A DNA stretch of 64,000 nucleotides. Source: Gammaproteobacteria bacterium (GTDB lineage: Bacteria; Pseudomonadota; Gammaproteobacteria; JAJFKO01). The DNA is taken from positions 91,948-155,947 of the forward strand of contig JANQRR010000017.1 in the NCBI GenBank assembly GCA_028284465.1, in the 5' to 3' direction. A program made the position numbers and the translations under genes. The notes under the pieces are model-generated. The model searched no databases and was not told the origin of the DNA. It worked only from the letters and a program-made list of their open reading frames with translations. Positions 28,151 to 36,464 of this stretch are shown in pieces (positions within the stretch are counted from its first letter, which is position 1; each line of letters begins with the position of its first letter).

Positions 28151-29461
28151 TTATATATTCTCTAACAAAAAATTCTCTAATGACAAGCCTTTAATAGCTT
28201 TAGTTTCAAAATTATTTTTATTAATGATTCTTAATTTTGATCGCTTAAATTGTTTAACAAACCAAGCGAATTCAAGCGCGGTACATTTTCCTTTTTTTAC
28301 TTCAATAAATTGCTCCGTGGCATCATAGAAATCAATTTCATGTTGTTTACTTTGCCAAAATGCTAAAGGCTTAAGTAACTCCTGACCACGAATAGCGGTA
28401 CGACGCTGTAACTCTTGCGCGACTAACCACTCATACCAAATTCCTTGTTCAGCTTCACTTAATTTCATAAAATCATCTACTGAACGTATTTGTGCAGGAT
28501 GATACGCTGTAGCAGCTAAGACATTCATATAATGATATTTACAGGGTTTGCGTAAAATTAAATTTCGTTTACTCATATCAAAAGGATAGGCTGGGATCAC
28601 ACAACCTAAATCATGAAGAATTTCAATATAGCCATGCGCCACTGTGTTATTAGCAAGGTTAGCTTCGCGTGCTAATTTGGCTTGGCCAACAGGGTTGCCA
28701 CCAAAACGAAATAGTACATTAAAGATATTGATTAAGGCACTACGCTGTCGTCCTTCTTTTGCGATTTCACCTTCAATCCAGTCGCGCACAAGTTGAATAA
28801 CATACTCTGGCAATACGCCTTGAGTAGCCAATTCAGTACAAGCAATTGGTGAACCACCTGAGAGCAAATAAGCAAATAAAGTTTTTGCCTTCAACTTTTT
28901 GTGACATGCTTTGTAAAAACTTTTGTATGATACGGGCGTAAAAAGATAATTTGTACGCGCAAGCTTACCTTTTCTTCCTGGTAAACGTTCAGCACCACGA
29001 CGCAGATCAGTGGCTTTTGAACCCGTTGTTACTACTAAAACATCTGTTAATATGCCACTATCAACAAGTCGTTTTAATACGGTTTCCCATCCGCTAATTG
29101 TTGTGATCTCATCAATGAATATTCTTCTAACTTTAGTATTTTTTGCAAATGAAACCGCAAGAATTTCTAATTGTGTTGCCAGCGCATTGAGATCTGCAAG
29201 ATAATCACCATTGAGATAAAACGCACTTCCCGCACCGAATTCTTTAATCGTTTGTACAATTTGCTGTTCCAACCATGTGCTTTTGCCATACTGTCTTGCT
29301 CCTCTGATCAACAAAATTCCAGGCTCCAGAGGCAAGTTATCTAAACCAAACTCATATTCAAAAACATAAGGGGATAACGTTAAGCGATATAGATGAGGAA
29401 ATATTTTAGGATCATCAAGATTGCCTTGACTTAGATTTTTGTTAATTTGGGTAATATCCAT
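28151..29461 (-). CDS. AAA ATPase with DUF4143 domain
   Basis: A 436-residue protein of the AAA_14/DUF4143 type. Walker A is GARQYGKSTWLEQQIV (about 54-69), Walker B RRIFIDEITTISGWE (near 130), and an arginine/sensor-like segment TGSKATDLRRGAERLPGR follows. A winged-helix-like stretch (GQAKLAREANLANNTVAHGYIEIL) and a C-terminal nuclease-fold-like block with HEIDFYDATEQFIEVKKG complete it. Such proteins are common, often strain-variable and of unknown function; the PD-(D/E)XK-like end suggests nucleic-acid contact. A palindromic operator overlaps its promoter, so autoregulation or control by an unlinked repressor is likely. It is convergent with the transporter gene with only 2 bases between stops. 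Confidence 0.85.
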   Translation of the reverse strand: MDITQINKNLSQGNLDDPKIFPHLYRLTLSPYVFEYEFGLDNLPLEPGILLIRGARQYGKSTWLEQQIVQTIKEFGAGSAFYLNGDYLADLNALATQLEILAVSFAKNTKVRRIFIDEITTISGWETVLKRLVDSGILTDVLVVTTGSKATDLRRGAERLPGRKGKLARTNYLFTPVSYKSFYKACHKKLKAKTLFAYLLSGGSPIACTELATQGVLPEYVIQLVRDWIEGEIAKEGRQRSALINIFNVLFRFGGNPVGQAKLAREANLANNTVAHGYIEILHDLGCVIPAYPFDMSKRNLILRKPCKYHYMNVLAATAYHPAQIRSVDDFMKLSEAEQGIWYEWLVAQELQRRTAIRGQELLKPLAFWQSKQHEIDFYDATEQFIEVKKGKCTALEFAWFVKQFKRSKLRIINKNNFETKAIKGLSLENFLLENI

Positions 29462-29474
29462 TGGCGCAACTCAA

Positions 29475-29520
29475 CTAACGTCGATAACGTTAGTATAGCT
29501 AACGTTATCGACGTTAGCAA
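29475..29520 (-). promoter_or_regulatory. Promoter embedded in a double palindromic operator
   Basis: Two 19-base arms, CTAACGTCGATAACGTTAG (29475-29493) and its exact reverse complement (29499-29517), are separated by TATAG. Each arm is itself an inverted repeat CTAACGT-N5-ACGTTAG, giving four half-sites. On the minus strand TTGCTA (29515-29520), a 17-base spacer and TATACT (29492-29497) form a promoter whose -10 box spans the centre. The ATPase ATG is about 24 bases after the expected transcription start. Confidence 0.75.
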
Positions 29521-29585
29521 ATTTAACTTTGATAACATTGGGATTATAAAAACCCAGAAAACCAAGGAAGATGCATATTTGTGGA

Positions 29586-29661
29586 TGGCGTCCCCAAGGG
29601 GATTCGAACCCCTGTTGCCGCCGTGAAAGGGCGAAGTCCTAGGCCTCTAGACGATGGGGAC
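29586..29661 (-). tRNA. tRNA-Glu (UUC anticodon)
   Basis: The minus strand reads GTCCCCATCGTCTAGAGGCC onward, with the anticodon loop CTTTCAC in a CCGCC/GGCGG stem, a T-loop GTTCGAATC and an encoded CCA. It is 76 bases long and nearly identical to E. coli tRNA-Glu. It sits 31 bases downstream of tRNA-Ala on the same strand. Confidence 0.97.
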
Positions 29662-29692
29662 AAACAACAATGTAATACCAATTACTATCATA

Positions 29693-29765
29693 TGGAGCTA
29701 GGCGGGATCGAACCGCCGACCCCTTGCATGCCATGCAAGTGCTCTCCCAGCTGAGCTATAGCCCC
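29693..29765 (-). tRNA. tRNA-Ala (GGC anticodon)
   Basis: The minus strand reads GGGGCTATAGCTCAGCTGGG onward, with the anticodon loop ATGGCAT in a CTTGC/GCAAG stem, and ends TAGCTCCA. It is 73 bases to the discriminator base. CCA is not encoded (TAT follows instead), unlike the adjacent tRNA-Glu, so it must be added after transcription. Confidence 0.95.
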
Positions 29766-29920
29766 ACAAATTATAATTGTGAAGGCGAGATTTTAAGCAG
29801 GGACTATGATTCTGTCAAGCTGATTTTTACCTCTACACTGCTCATTTATTTTCACCATTGCATTGGATTTTAATTAAGGTTAGGGTAGATCCATACTTTA
29901 ATAACAACAAGGAGAGCACT

Positions 29921-31564
29921 GTGAAAGCATCTGATTTATTTGTTAAAGCCCTAGAAAGCGAGGGTGTTAAACACATCTTTGGCGTTCCAGGTGAAGAGAA
30001 TTTAGACTTTCTAGAATCTGTGAGAAACTCGTCCATTGAATTGGTGTTAACTCGCCACGAACAAGGCGCTGGTTTTATGGCAGCGACTTATGGCCGTTTA
30101 ACTGGCAAGACCGGAGTTTGTCTTTCAACCCTAGGCCCTGGTGCGACTAACTTTGTTACGGCTGCCGCTTATGCTCAACTCGGTGGCATGCCAATGATGA
30201 TGATCACTGGGCAAAAGCCAATTAAAAAAAGCAAACAAGGCCGCTTTCAAATAGTTGATGTGGTTGAAATGATGCGCCCGATCACTAAATTCACTAAACA
30301 AATTGTTAATGGTAATCTAATTCCAACATTAGTGCGGGAAGCGTTTCGTTTAGCTGAAGAAGAACGCCCTGGTGCGGTGCATCTTGAATTACCTGAAGAT
30401 ATTGCACCTGAAGATACTGAGACGCATATTATTAAATCGAGCAACCCTGCTAGACCGACAGCAAATAATGAAGATCTTAAACGCGCTGCCGAGGTTATTA
30501 AAAAAGCCAAAATGCCATTATTATTGATTGGTGCTGGTGCTAACCGTAAACATTGTGTGGAAGCATTAACGAATTTTGTTAATACCTTAGGCATGCCATT
30601 TTTTACTACGCAAATGGGCAAAGGTGTGATCGATGGTCGCCACGAATTATGTTTAGGCACCGCGGCATTATCTGATAACGATTACATTCATTGTGCTATC
30701 AATCGTGCCGATTTGATCATCAACGTTGGTCATGACGTCGTTGAAAAACCACCTTTCTTTATGCATGAAGGTGGCACCAAAGTTATTCATGTTAACTATT
30801 TTCCTGCGTATATTGATGAAGTTTATTTTCCTAATGTTGAAGTTGTCGGCGATATAAATGACTCTTTATGTAACTTAGCAAAACTTGTTGGTGATCATTG
30901 CAACTGGGATTTAAGTTATTTCCAACGCGTTAAAAAAGAAATGGATATTCACATTAATCAAGATCATGCTGACGATCCACGATTTCCAATTATCCCTCAA
31001 CGTCTCGTGCGAGAAGTTCGTAAGGCAGTGCCGGATGACGGTATTATCGCATTAGATAATGGCATTTATAAAATTTGGTTTGCGCGTAATTATCGCGCTC
31101 ATCAACCAAACACTGTGTTACTTGATAATGCATTAGCAACCATGGGTGCGGGTTTACCGTCAGCTATGGCGGCAAAAATGGTACATCCACATCGTAAAGT
31201 CGTAGCAATTTGTGGCGATGGTGGTTTTATGATGAATGTACAAGAACTTGAAACTGCAGTGCGTTTGAAGCTCGATTTAGTTATTTTACTATTACACGAT
31301 GATGCTTATGGCATGATTAAATGGAAACAGGAAGCCGCTGGTTTTAAAGAATATGGTTTAGATTTTGGTAATCCTGACTTTGTTAAACTGGCAGAATGCC
31401 ATGGTGCTCATGGCCATTTAGTAGAAAACACTGAAGGCTTTGGTAAACTACTTAAAAATTGCATTAATAGTAAAGGCGTACATTTAATTGATGTGCCAGT
31501 AGATTACTCAGAAAATGTCAAAGCTTTAGTGACTGATTTAAAAGAAAAGGCTTGTGTTATTTAA
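29921..31564 (+). CDS. Thiamine-diphosphate enzyme, acetolactate-synthase-like
   Basis: A 547-residue TPP enzyme of the acetolactate synthase family. The N-terminal TPP-binding domain has HIFGVPGEENLDFLES and the activating Glu in TRHEQGAGFMA. The central domain spans about 185-320. The C-terminal TPP/Mg motif is GDGGFMMNVQELETAVRLKL followed by NDxxYG-like LHDDAYGMIKW. No regulatory ilvN/ilvH subunit is adjacent, which suggests a catabolic (AlsS-like) or other decarboxylase role rather than valine synthesis. The GTG at 29921 is preceded by AAGGAGAG; the frame extends further upstream without a ribosome site. The next gene, an aldehyde dehydrogenase, follows after 25 bases and probably acts on the product, so a decarboxylase-dehydrogenase pair is an alternative. 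Confidence 0.85.
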   Translation: MKASDLFVKALESEGVKHIFGVPGEENLDFLESVRNSSIELVLTRHEQGAGFMAATYGRLTGKTGVCLSTLGPGATNFVTAAAYAQLGGMPMMMITGQKPIKKSKQGRFQIVDVVEMMRPITKFTKQIVNGNLIPTLVREAFRLAEEERPGAVHLELPEDIAPEDTETHIIKSSNPARPTANNEDLKRAAEVIKKAKMPLLLIGAGANRKHCVEALTNFVNTLGMPFFTTQMGKGVIDGRHELCLGTAALSDNDYIHCAINRADLIINVGHDVVEKPPFFMHEGGTKVIHVNYFPAYIDEVYFPNVEVVGDINDSLCNLAKLVGDHCNWDLSYFQRVKKEMDIHINQDHADDPRFPIIPQRLVREVRKAVPDDGIIALDNGIYKIWFARNYRAHQPNTVLLDNALATMGAGLPSAMAAKMVHPHRKVVAICGDGGFMMNVQELETAVRLKLDLVILLLHDDAYGMIKWKQEAAGFKEYGLDFGNPDFVKLAECHGAHGHLVENTEGFGKLLKNCINSKGVHLIDVPVDYSENVKALVTDLKEKACVI

Positions 31565-31589
31565 TACTAATTAATTTGAGGAAATATTC

Positions 31590-32987
31590 ATGGCGGCAAA
31601 TAAAGTTGATGTGTATTCACCCTATGATAATCATTTAATTAAAAGTGTGCCTGCACACACTCCAGCGGAAGTTGAAAAAGCACTCGATACCGCATATAAG
31701 TTATTTCATGACCGCAAACGTCATTTGCCATTGCCAGAACGCATTGCCATTTTAGAAAAAGCCTTAGCTATCATAACCAAACGTTGTGAAGACTTGGCAA
31801 AACAATCAGCTGAAGAAGGTGGCAAACCTTTAATGGATTCTATCGTTGAAGCAAAGCGCACCGCTGAAGGACTTAAAACTGCATTGGATACGATCCCACA
31901 TATAACGGGTACGCAAATCCCAATGCAAACAACGTTAACTTCTATGAATCGTATTGCATATACCATGCGCGAACCTATCGGCGTAGTATTTGCTATTAGT
32001 GCCTTCAATCATCCAATTAATTTAATCACCCACCAAGTTATTCCTGCTATTGCGGTGGGTTGCCCTGTTATCGTTAAGCCAGCAACAGCAACACCCATTT
32101 CATGCTATAACTTAGTGAATATTTTACATGAAGCTGGATTACCAAAAGAATGGGCGCAAGTGGTGATCTGTGATAACGACACAACAGGTAAAGTTGTCGC
32201 TGATCCGCGCATTAGTTTTCTATCGTTTATTGGTTCCGCAAAAGTTGGTTGGATGTTACGTTCAAAATTACCACCGGGTGCTTCATGTGCGCTAGAACAC
32301 GGCGGCGCTGCACCAGTCATCGTTGAAAACGATGCTGACATTGATGATATGATCCCCTTATTAGTCAAAGGTGGTTTTTATCATGCTGGCCAAGTGTGTG
32401 TGTCGGTGCAACGTGTATTTGTACATGAAGATATTTGTCAGCAAGTCGCCCAAGGTATTAGCGCAGGTGCCAAAAAATTAATTGTCGGTGATCCAGTTGA
32501 TCCAAAAACTGAAGTTGGCCCGCTTATTCGGCATGCTGAAGTTGATCGAGTTGAAGAATGGGTCAAACAAGCAAAAAGTAACGGTGGTGAAATTCTTTGT
32601 GGCGGTAAACGGATCTCTGAAAGCTGCTTTGAACCAACAGTGATCTTAAATCCATCAGAAGATAGCAACGTGTCACAAAAAGAAATTTTTGGTCCGGTAG
32701 TTTGTGTTTACTCTTATAAAGATCGACACGAAGCAATTCGCCGTGCTAATCAATTGCCTTTCTGTTTTCAATCCGCTGTCTTTACTAAAAACCTCGATGT
32801 TGCTTTAGACACTGTAAAACGTTTATCGGCAACAGCAGTGATGGTAAACGATCATACTGCCTTTAGAGTTGATTGGATGCCATTTGGTGGGCGTAAAGAT
32901 TCCGGCATGAACATGGGCGGCATTCCGTATTCGATGCATGACATGAGTGCTGAAAAACTTGTAGTGTTTCGTTCGCCGGTATTGTAA
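31590..32987 (+). CDS. NAD(P)-dependent aldehyde dehydrogenase
   Basis: A 465-residue aldehyde dehydrogenase. The cofactor region AISAFNHPINLITHQVIPAI, the general-base Glu in CALEHGGAAPVIV and the catalytic Cys in YHAGQVCVSVQRVF are in the expected order (about residues 135, 235 and 270). EIFGPVVCVYSY and FGGRKDSGMNMGG are the later family blocks. Substrate cannot be assigned from sequence. GAGGAAA precedes the ATG by 7 bases. It is co-oriented with the TPP enzyme, which could deliver an aldehyde produced by 2-oxoacid decarboxylation. The stop is 12 bases from the convergent gltX stop. Confidence 0.88.
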   Translation: MAANKVDVYSPYDNHLIKSVPAHTPAEVEKALDTAYKLFHDRKRHLPLPERIAILEKALAIITKRCEDLAKQSAEEGGKPLMDSIVEAKRTAEGLKTALDTIPHITGTQIPMQTTLTSMNRIAYTMREPIGVVFAISAFNHPINLITHQVIPAIAVGCPVIVKPATATPISCYNLVNILHEAGLPKEWAQVVICDNDTTGKVVADPRISFLSFIGSAKVGWMLRSKLPPGASCALEHGGAAPVIVENDADIDDMIPLLVKGGFYHAGQVCVSVQRVFVHEDICQQVAQGISAGAKKLIVGDPVDPKTEVGPLIRHAEVDRVEEWVKQAKSNGGEILCGGKRISESCFEPTVILNPSEDSNVSQKEIFGPVVCVYSYKDRHEAIRRANQLPFCFQSAVFTKNLDVALDTVKRLSATAVMVNDHTAFRVDWMPFGGRKDSGMNMGGIPYSMHDMSAEKLVVFRSPVL

Positions 32988-32999
32988 CGCTTTACTATT

Positions 33000-34391
33000 T
33001 TATTGACATTTAGCGATAGCACGTTCGATGCGCTTAATTACTCGATCTTTACCGATCAACAATAATGTTATATCAATTGATGGCGACACCGTATTGCCAG
33101 TCATTGCGACTCGCAATGGCTGCGCGATTTTACCGAATTTTAATTGATATTGGTCGACAACTTTATGTAACACATCATGAATAGCTGTTTGTGTCCATTC
33201 AGTTAATGTTGCCAATTCATTTTTAATTGATGTTAGTGGTTCAACGAGTGCTTGCGTTAAATGTTTTTTTGCTACTTTCTCATCATATTCAGTAATGTCT
33301 ACATAAAAATATTGACTTTTTTCAGCCATTTCTTTTAAGGTTTTGCAGCGCTCACTTTGCGCTTTGACTACTTCGGTTAAAGACGGCCCTTGAGTAACAT
33401 CTAGATTTAATTGCTGCATATGCCACGCTAAATGCTTAGCAACATCTTCTGGTTGCATAGTTTTAATATAATGTTGATTTAGCCATAACAATTTTTCAGT
33501 ATTAAATATCGCTGGAGCCTTATGCACAGCTTTAATATCAAACATCGATTTCATATCATCGACAGAAAAAATTTCTTGATCACCATGCGCCCAACCTAAA
33601 CGTACTAAATAATTTAATAGCGCTTGCGGCAACAAACCATCATCGCGAAATTGCATCACGCTTACGGCACCATGACGTTTTGATAAACGTTTGCCATCAT
33701 CACCTAAGATCATCGGCAAGTGAGCATACAATGGTGCTTCCATGCCAAGCGCGTGCAAAATGTTAATTTGGCGTGGAGTATTATTAATGTGATCATCACC
33801 ACGGATCACATGAGTAATTCGCATATCGAAATCATCCACAACAACAGTAAAATTATACGTTGGAGTGCCATCACTACGAGTAATAATTAAATCATCTAAC
33901 TCACTATTTTGAACTTCAATAATTCCACGAATTTGATCATCGAAACGCACCACCCCATCTTGTGGATTACGAAATCGCACGACATACGGTTGATCATCAG
34001 GACATTCTTTTAGATCGCGACAATGACCATCGTAACGTGGTTTCTGTTTGTTAGCGATTTGTTGTTGACGCAATTGTTCTAAGCGTAATTTTGAACAATA
34101 ACAACGATAGGCTTTATTTTCTTGCAGTAATTGCTCAGTGACTTCTTGATAACGCTGAGTATGCTGCGACTGATAATACGGACCTTCATAATCTAAATTT
34201 AACCATGCCATGCCATCTAAAATTGCTTGTACTGACTCATCAGTCGAGCGTTCAACATCCGTATCTTCAATGCGCAAAATAAAATCACCTTGATGTTTAT
34301 GTGCAAATAGCCAAGCGTACAATGCTGTGCGGGCACCACCAACGTGTAAATAGCCTGTAGGTGATGGGGCAAATCGAGTACGAACTTTCAT
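33000..34391 (-). CDS. gltX: Glutamate-tRNA ligase
   Basis: A 463-residue class I synthetase charging tRNA-Glu. The HIGH-type motif is in [20 protein letters not shown] at the N terminus and the KMSKS-type motif is [12 protein letters not shown] near 240. The zinc-binding-like segment [13 protein letters not shown] is also present. The C-terminal anticodon-binding domain spans about 320-463. The start at 34391 is set by the family opening [13 protein letters not shown] and by AAGGA 8 bases upstream. Its cognate tRNA-Glu gene lies about 3.4 kb away on the same strand. Confidence 0.96.
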   Translation of the reverse strand: MKVRTRFAPSPTGYLHVGGARTALYAWLFAHKHQGDFILRIEDTDVERSTDESVQAILDGMAWLNLDYEGPYYQSQHTQRYQEVTEQLLQENKAYRCYCSKLRLEQLRQQQIANKQKPRYDGHCRDLKECPDDQPYVVRFRNPQDGVVRFDDQIRGIIEVQNSELDDLIITRSDGTPTYNFTVVVDDFDMRITHVIRGDDHINNTPRQINILHALGMEAPLYAHLPMILGDDGKRLSKRHGAVSVMQFRDDGLLPQALLNYLVRLGWAHGDQEIFSVDDMKSMFDIKAVHKAPAIFNTEKLLWLNQHYIKTMQPEDVAKHLAWHMQQLNLDVTQGPSLTEVVKAQSERCKTLKEMAEKSQYFYVDITEYDEKVAKKHLTQALVEPLTSIKNELATLTEWTQTAIHDVLHKVVDQYQLKFGKIAQPLRVAMTGNTVSPSIDITLLLIGKDRVIKRIERAIAKCQ

Positions 34392-34525
34392 AGTCGGTCC
34401 TTGTATAAAATCAGTAATCAATAAAATTAGCAAAATTGTACCATAAGCACTCGCTAATAATCTCGCTTGACGTTGATGACATGAATTACTTAGAATGTCG
34501 AACTTGATTTTCCTGATATTTTCTC

Positions 34526-34569
34526 AGAACCTGCCTACAAATTAAGAAGATAATTTGTAGGCAGGCTCT
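34526..34569. repeat. 19-bp-arm inverted repeat abutting tRNA-Val
   Basis: AGAACCTGCCTACAAATTA (34526-34544) and its reverse complement (34551-34569, one mismatch) enclose a 6-base loop and end 2 bases before the tRNA-Val gene. The outer bases match the ends of the 21578-21720 element. It could be a terminator for transcription entering from the left, a tRNA processing cue, or a mobile-element remnant. Confidence 0.65.
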
Positions 34570-34571
34570 TC

Positions 34572-34646
34572 GGGCGATTAGCTCAGCGGGAGAGCACTGC
34601 CTTCACACGGCAGGGGTCACTGGTTCAATCCCAGTATCGCCCACCA
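34572..34646 (+). tRNA. tRNA-Val (CAC anticodon)
   Basis: The 75-base sequence begins GGGCGATTAGCTCAGCGGGA, has the anticodon loop TTCACAC in a CTGCC/GGCAG stem and the T-loop GGTTCAATCC, and ends ATCGCCCACCA with an encoded CCA. CAC reads the GUG codon. Confidence 0.95.
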
Positions 34647-34699
34647 TCACATGTTAAAAGTTCAATATATTTTACTAACAAACAAAATTTATTGAAATA

Positions 34700-34757
34700 G
34701 TAAAATATATTTTACAGAATTATGACTTCTGCTATAATAGTAAAATATGTTTTACTA
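34700..34757 (+). promoter_or_regulatory. hip promoter flanked by two palindromic operators
   Basis: Operator 1 is the perfect 16-base palindrome GTAAAATATATTTTAC (34700-34715). Operator 2 is GTAAAATATGTTTTAC (34740-34755), flanked by TA on both sides. Between and overlapping them is a promoter: TTTACA (34711-34716), 16 bases, TATAAT (34733-34738). Operator centres are 40 bases apart, about four helical turns. A further half-site TATTTTAC lies at 34667-34674. This is the layout expected for cooperative binding by HipB with HipA. Confidence 0.8.
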
Positions 34758-34772
34758 TACAAGTTGATTTTC

Positions 34773-35987
34773 ATGTCAAAATTATTGTGGGCTAAAGTTT
34801 ACTATCAAGATAAATTTGCTGGTTATTTGCAACAAGAACCGGGGCAACGTTATGTGTTCACTTATGACCAGAGTTATTTAACATCTAGTAGTCCAGCCAT
34901 TGCCTATACCTTACCATTGCAAAAAACACCACATATTAGCGAACAAGCATTACATCCATTTTTTGACAACCTAGTAGCAGAAGGTTGGCTTGAAACAGCT
35001 CAAAGACGATTACTAGGAAAACGGACCGCTAGCCGTTTCGAATTATTACTGGCATTTGGTAATGATTGTGCCGGGGCAGTTAGTATTATTGATCCAGAAC
35101 CAGCACAATTACATACTGACAAGATTGAAAAAAGTGATCAAGCCAACTTAGCCATTATGCAAAATCGGGCATCGTTATCAGGTATTCAGCCAAAATTATT
35201 ATTAATTAAAGAAAAACAAAAATTTCGCCTTGCTCAGCTTGGCGAAATTAGTACTCATATAGCAAAACTACCCTCATTGAATATCAGTGATATTGTTTAC
35301 AATGAATGGTTGACGTTGCATGCCTGTCAAGCATTACTACCAAATGATGATTTTGTTGTTGCAGATTTAACTGAATTACCTGGTATTTGTGAACAAGCAC
35401 TAATAATCAAAAGGTTTGACCGCGCTGAAGATTCACAAAAAATACATTTTGAAGAATTTAATCAATTACTTAATCTAGATACTATCGAAAAGTATGATGG
35501 TGCATATAAAGATATGGCTGATTTTATTTATCAAAACAAACTCTGTTTGAGATCAGATGTTTATCGTTTATTTAAACGTATTTTAGCTGGTTTATTAACT
35601 GGTAATACTGATATGCATTTTAAAAATTTTGCCATGTTTAATAATGAACAAGGATTACGCTTAACTCCAAATTACGATCAAGTTTCAGCGGCTATCTATA
35701 AGCCCTATCAATATGTTGCATTACGCATAGATAATGTTGCAGACAGAATTATCAAACAACTTAAAGCTAAGAACATCATAGCATTAGGACAAGAATTTGG
35801 TTTGAACGATGAAGTCATAATGATGGCAATATCCGAAATACAAAATCGCTTAGGAGCAGCAAAACAAGCTGTAGTTGATGCAAATCAACATCATACGTTA
35901 ATGCGTGATAACATTATTAACTTTATGGAGAAACGATGGCAAGAAACATTCAGCTCGATTGGTCAGCTATTGTCGAAGAAGCGATAA
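34773..35987 (+). CDS. hipA: HipA-family serine/threonine kinase toxin
   Basis: A 404-residue HipA kinase, near the usual 430-440. The N-terminal subdomain (HipS-like) runs to about residue 105 (WAKVYYQDKFAGYLQQE, FFDNLVAEGWLE). The kinase core has SLSGIQPKLLL (the phosphorylated-loop region, near 145), the catalytic LLTGNTDMHFKNFAMF (near 275) and the metal-binding LTPNYDQVSA (near 300). In E. coli HipA phosphorylates and inactivates GltX, causing growth arrest; gltX happens to be the neighbouring gene here. The frame is open upstream to 34722 across an operator, so ATG 34773 is preferred although its ribosome site is weak. The antitoxin gene follows with a 52-base overlap, the reverse of the usual hipB-hipA order. 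Confidence 0.9.
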   Translation: MSKLLWAKVYYQDKFAGYLQQEPGQRYVFTYDQSYLTSSSPAIAYTLPLQKTPHISEQALHPFFDNLVAEGWLETAQRRLLGKRTASRFELLLAFGNDCAGAVSIIDPEPAQLHTDKIEKSDQANLAIMQNRASLSGIQPKLLLIKEKQKFRLAQLGEISTHIAKLPSLNISDIVYNEWLTLHACQALLPNDDFVVADLTELPGICEQALIIKRFDRAEDSQKIHFEEFNQLLNLDTIEKYDGAYKDMADFIYQNKLCLRSDVYRLFKRILAGLLTGNTDMHFKNFAMFNNEQGLRLTPNYDQVSAAIYKPYQYVALRIDNVADRIIKQLKAKNIIALGQEFGLNDEVIMMAISEIQNRLGAAKQAVVDANQHHTLMRDNIINFMEKRWQETFSSIGQLLSKKR

Positions 35988-36169
35988 AACGACGAAAAGA
36001 ATCTCGACTAACACAACAGCAAGTCGCAGTTTTAGCTGGTGTGAGCAAACCAACTATGGTGCGTTTTGAAAAACGTCAACAAAATATTACCTTAAAATCT
36101 GCATTTGCAATTTTAAAATTATTTGGCTTGTTGTCAACGAACACGGATGATCCTAATTCCGCGGCTTGA
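35936..36169 (+). CDS. hipB: HipB-type HTH antitoxin/repressor
   Basis: A 77-residue Xre-type DNA-binding protein. The helix-turn-helix is TQQQVAVLAGVSKPTMVRFE (about 26-45), followed by LKSAFAILKLFGL as in HipB proteins. GGAGA lies 4 bases before the ATG, inside hipA; the first 52 bases overlap the hipA end in another frame. It is expected to bind the GTAAAATAT palindromes upstream of hipA and to neutralise the toxin. The overlap should couple antitoxin synthesis to toxin translation. Confidence 0.88.
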   Translation: MARNIQLDWSAIVEEAIKRRKESRLTQQQVAVLAGVSKPTMVRFEKRQQNITLKSAFAILKLFGLLSTNTDDPNSAA

Positions 36170-36410
36170 GTGCGAAACATCGCGCTTAATAGCAAAATTT
36201 GTTTATGGTTCTATCTAATTTTGTGCAATATTTTTCACAAATGCAAGCTTGTCCTCAAAATTATTCCCTAGCTGATTTCAAATTGAGGTATACTTTAATG
36301 TGAATAGAGGAAAAGAAATTTTAATAGAAAATTGTAGAATTATTCTAAACGCATGTTGACTCTAATTTTGCAGATTCAATTAATAGCGTTTTATGATAAT
36401 AATTTTCTTG

Positions 36411-36433
36411 ATCCCGCGGTCAAGCCGCGGGAT
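36411..36433. repeat. Palindrome ATCCCGCGG-TCAAG-CCGCGGGAT
   Basis: Perfect 9-base GC-rich arms with a 5-base loop, standing out from AT-rich surroundings and lying about 30 bases before the sulfurylase ATG. The sequence is of a kind found dispersed in intergenic regions of many bacteria. In the mRNA it would form a stable hairpin upstream of the ribosome site. The rest of the 36170-36464 gap holds nothing else I can support. Confidence 0.7.
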
Positions 36434-36464
36434 GACGGATTTAATAAGCTGCAGGATGATAAGC

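Noticed and set aside
34722-34772. Extended N terminus of HipA
   Set aside because: The extra 17 codons run through the -10 box and an operator, so they lie upstream of or at the transcription start.
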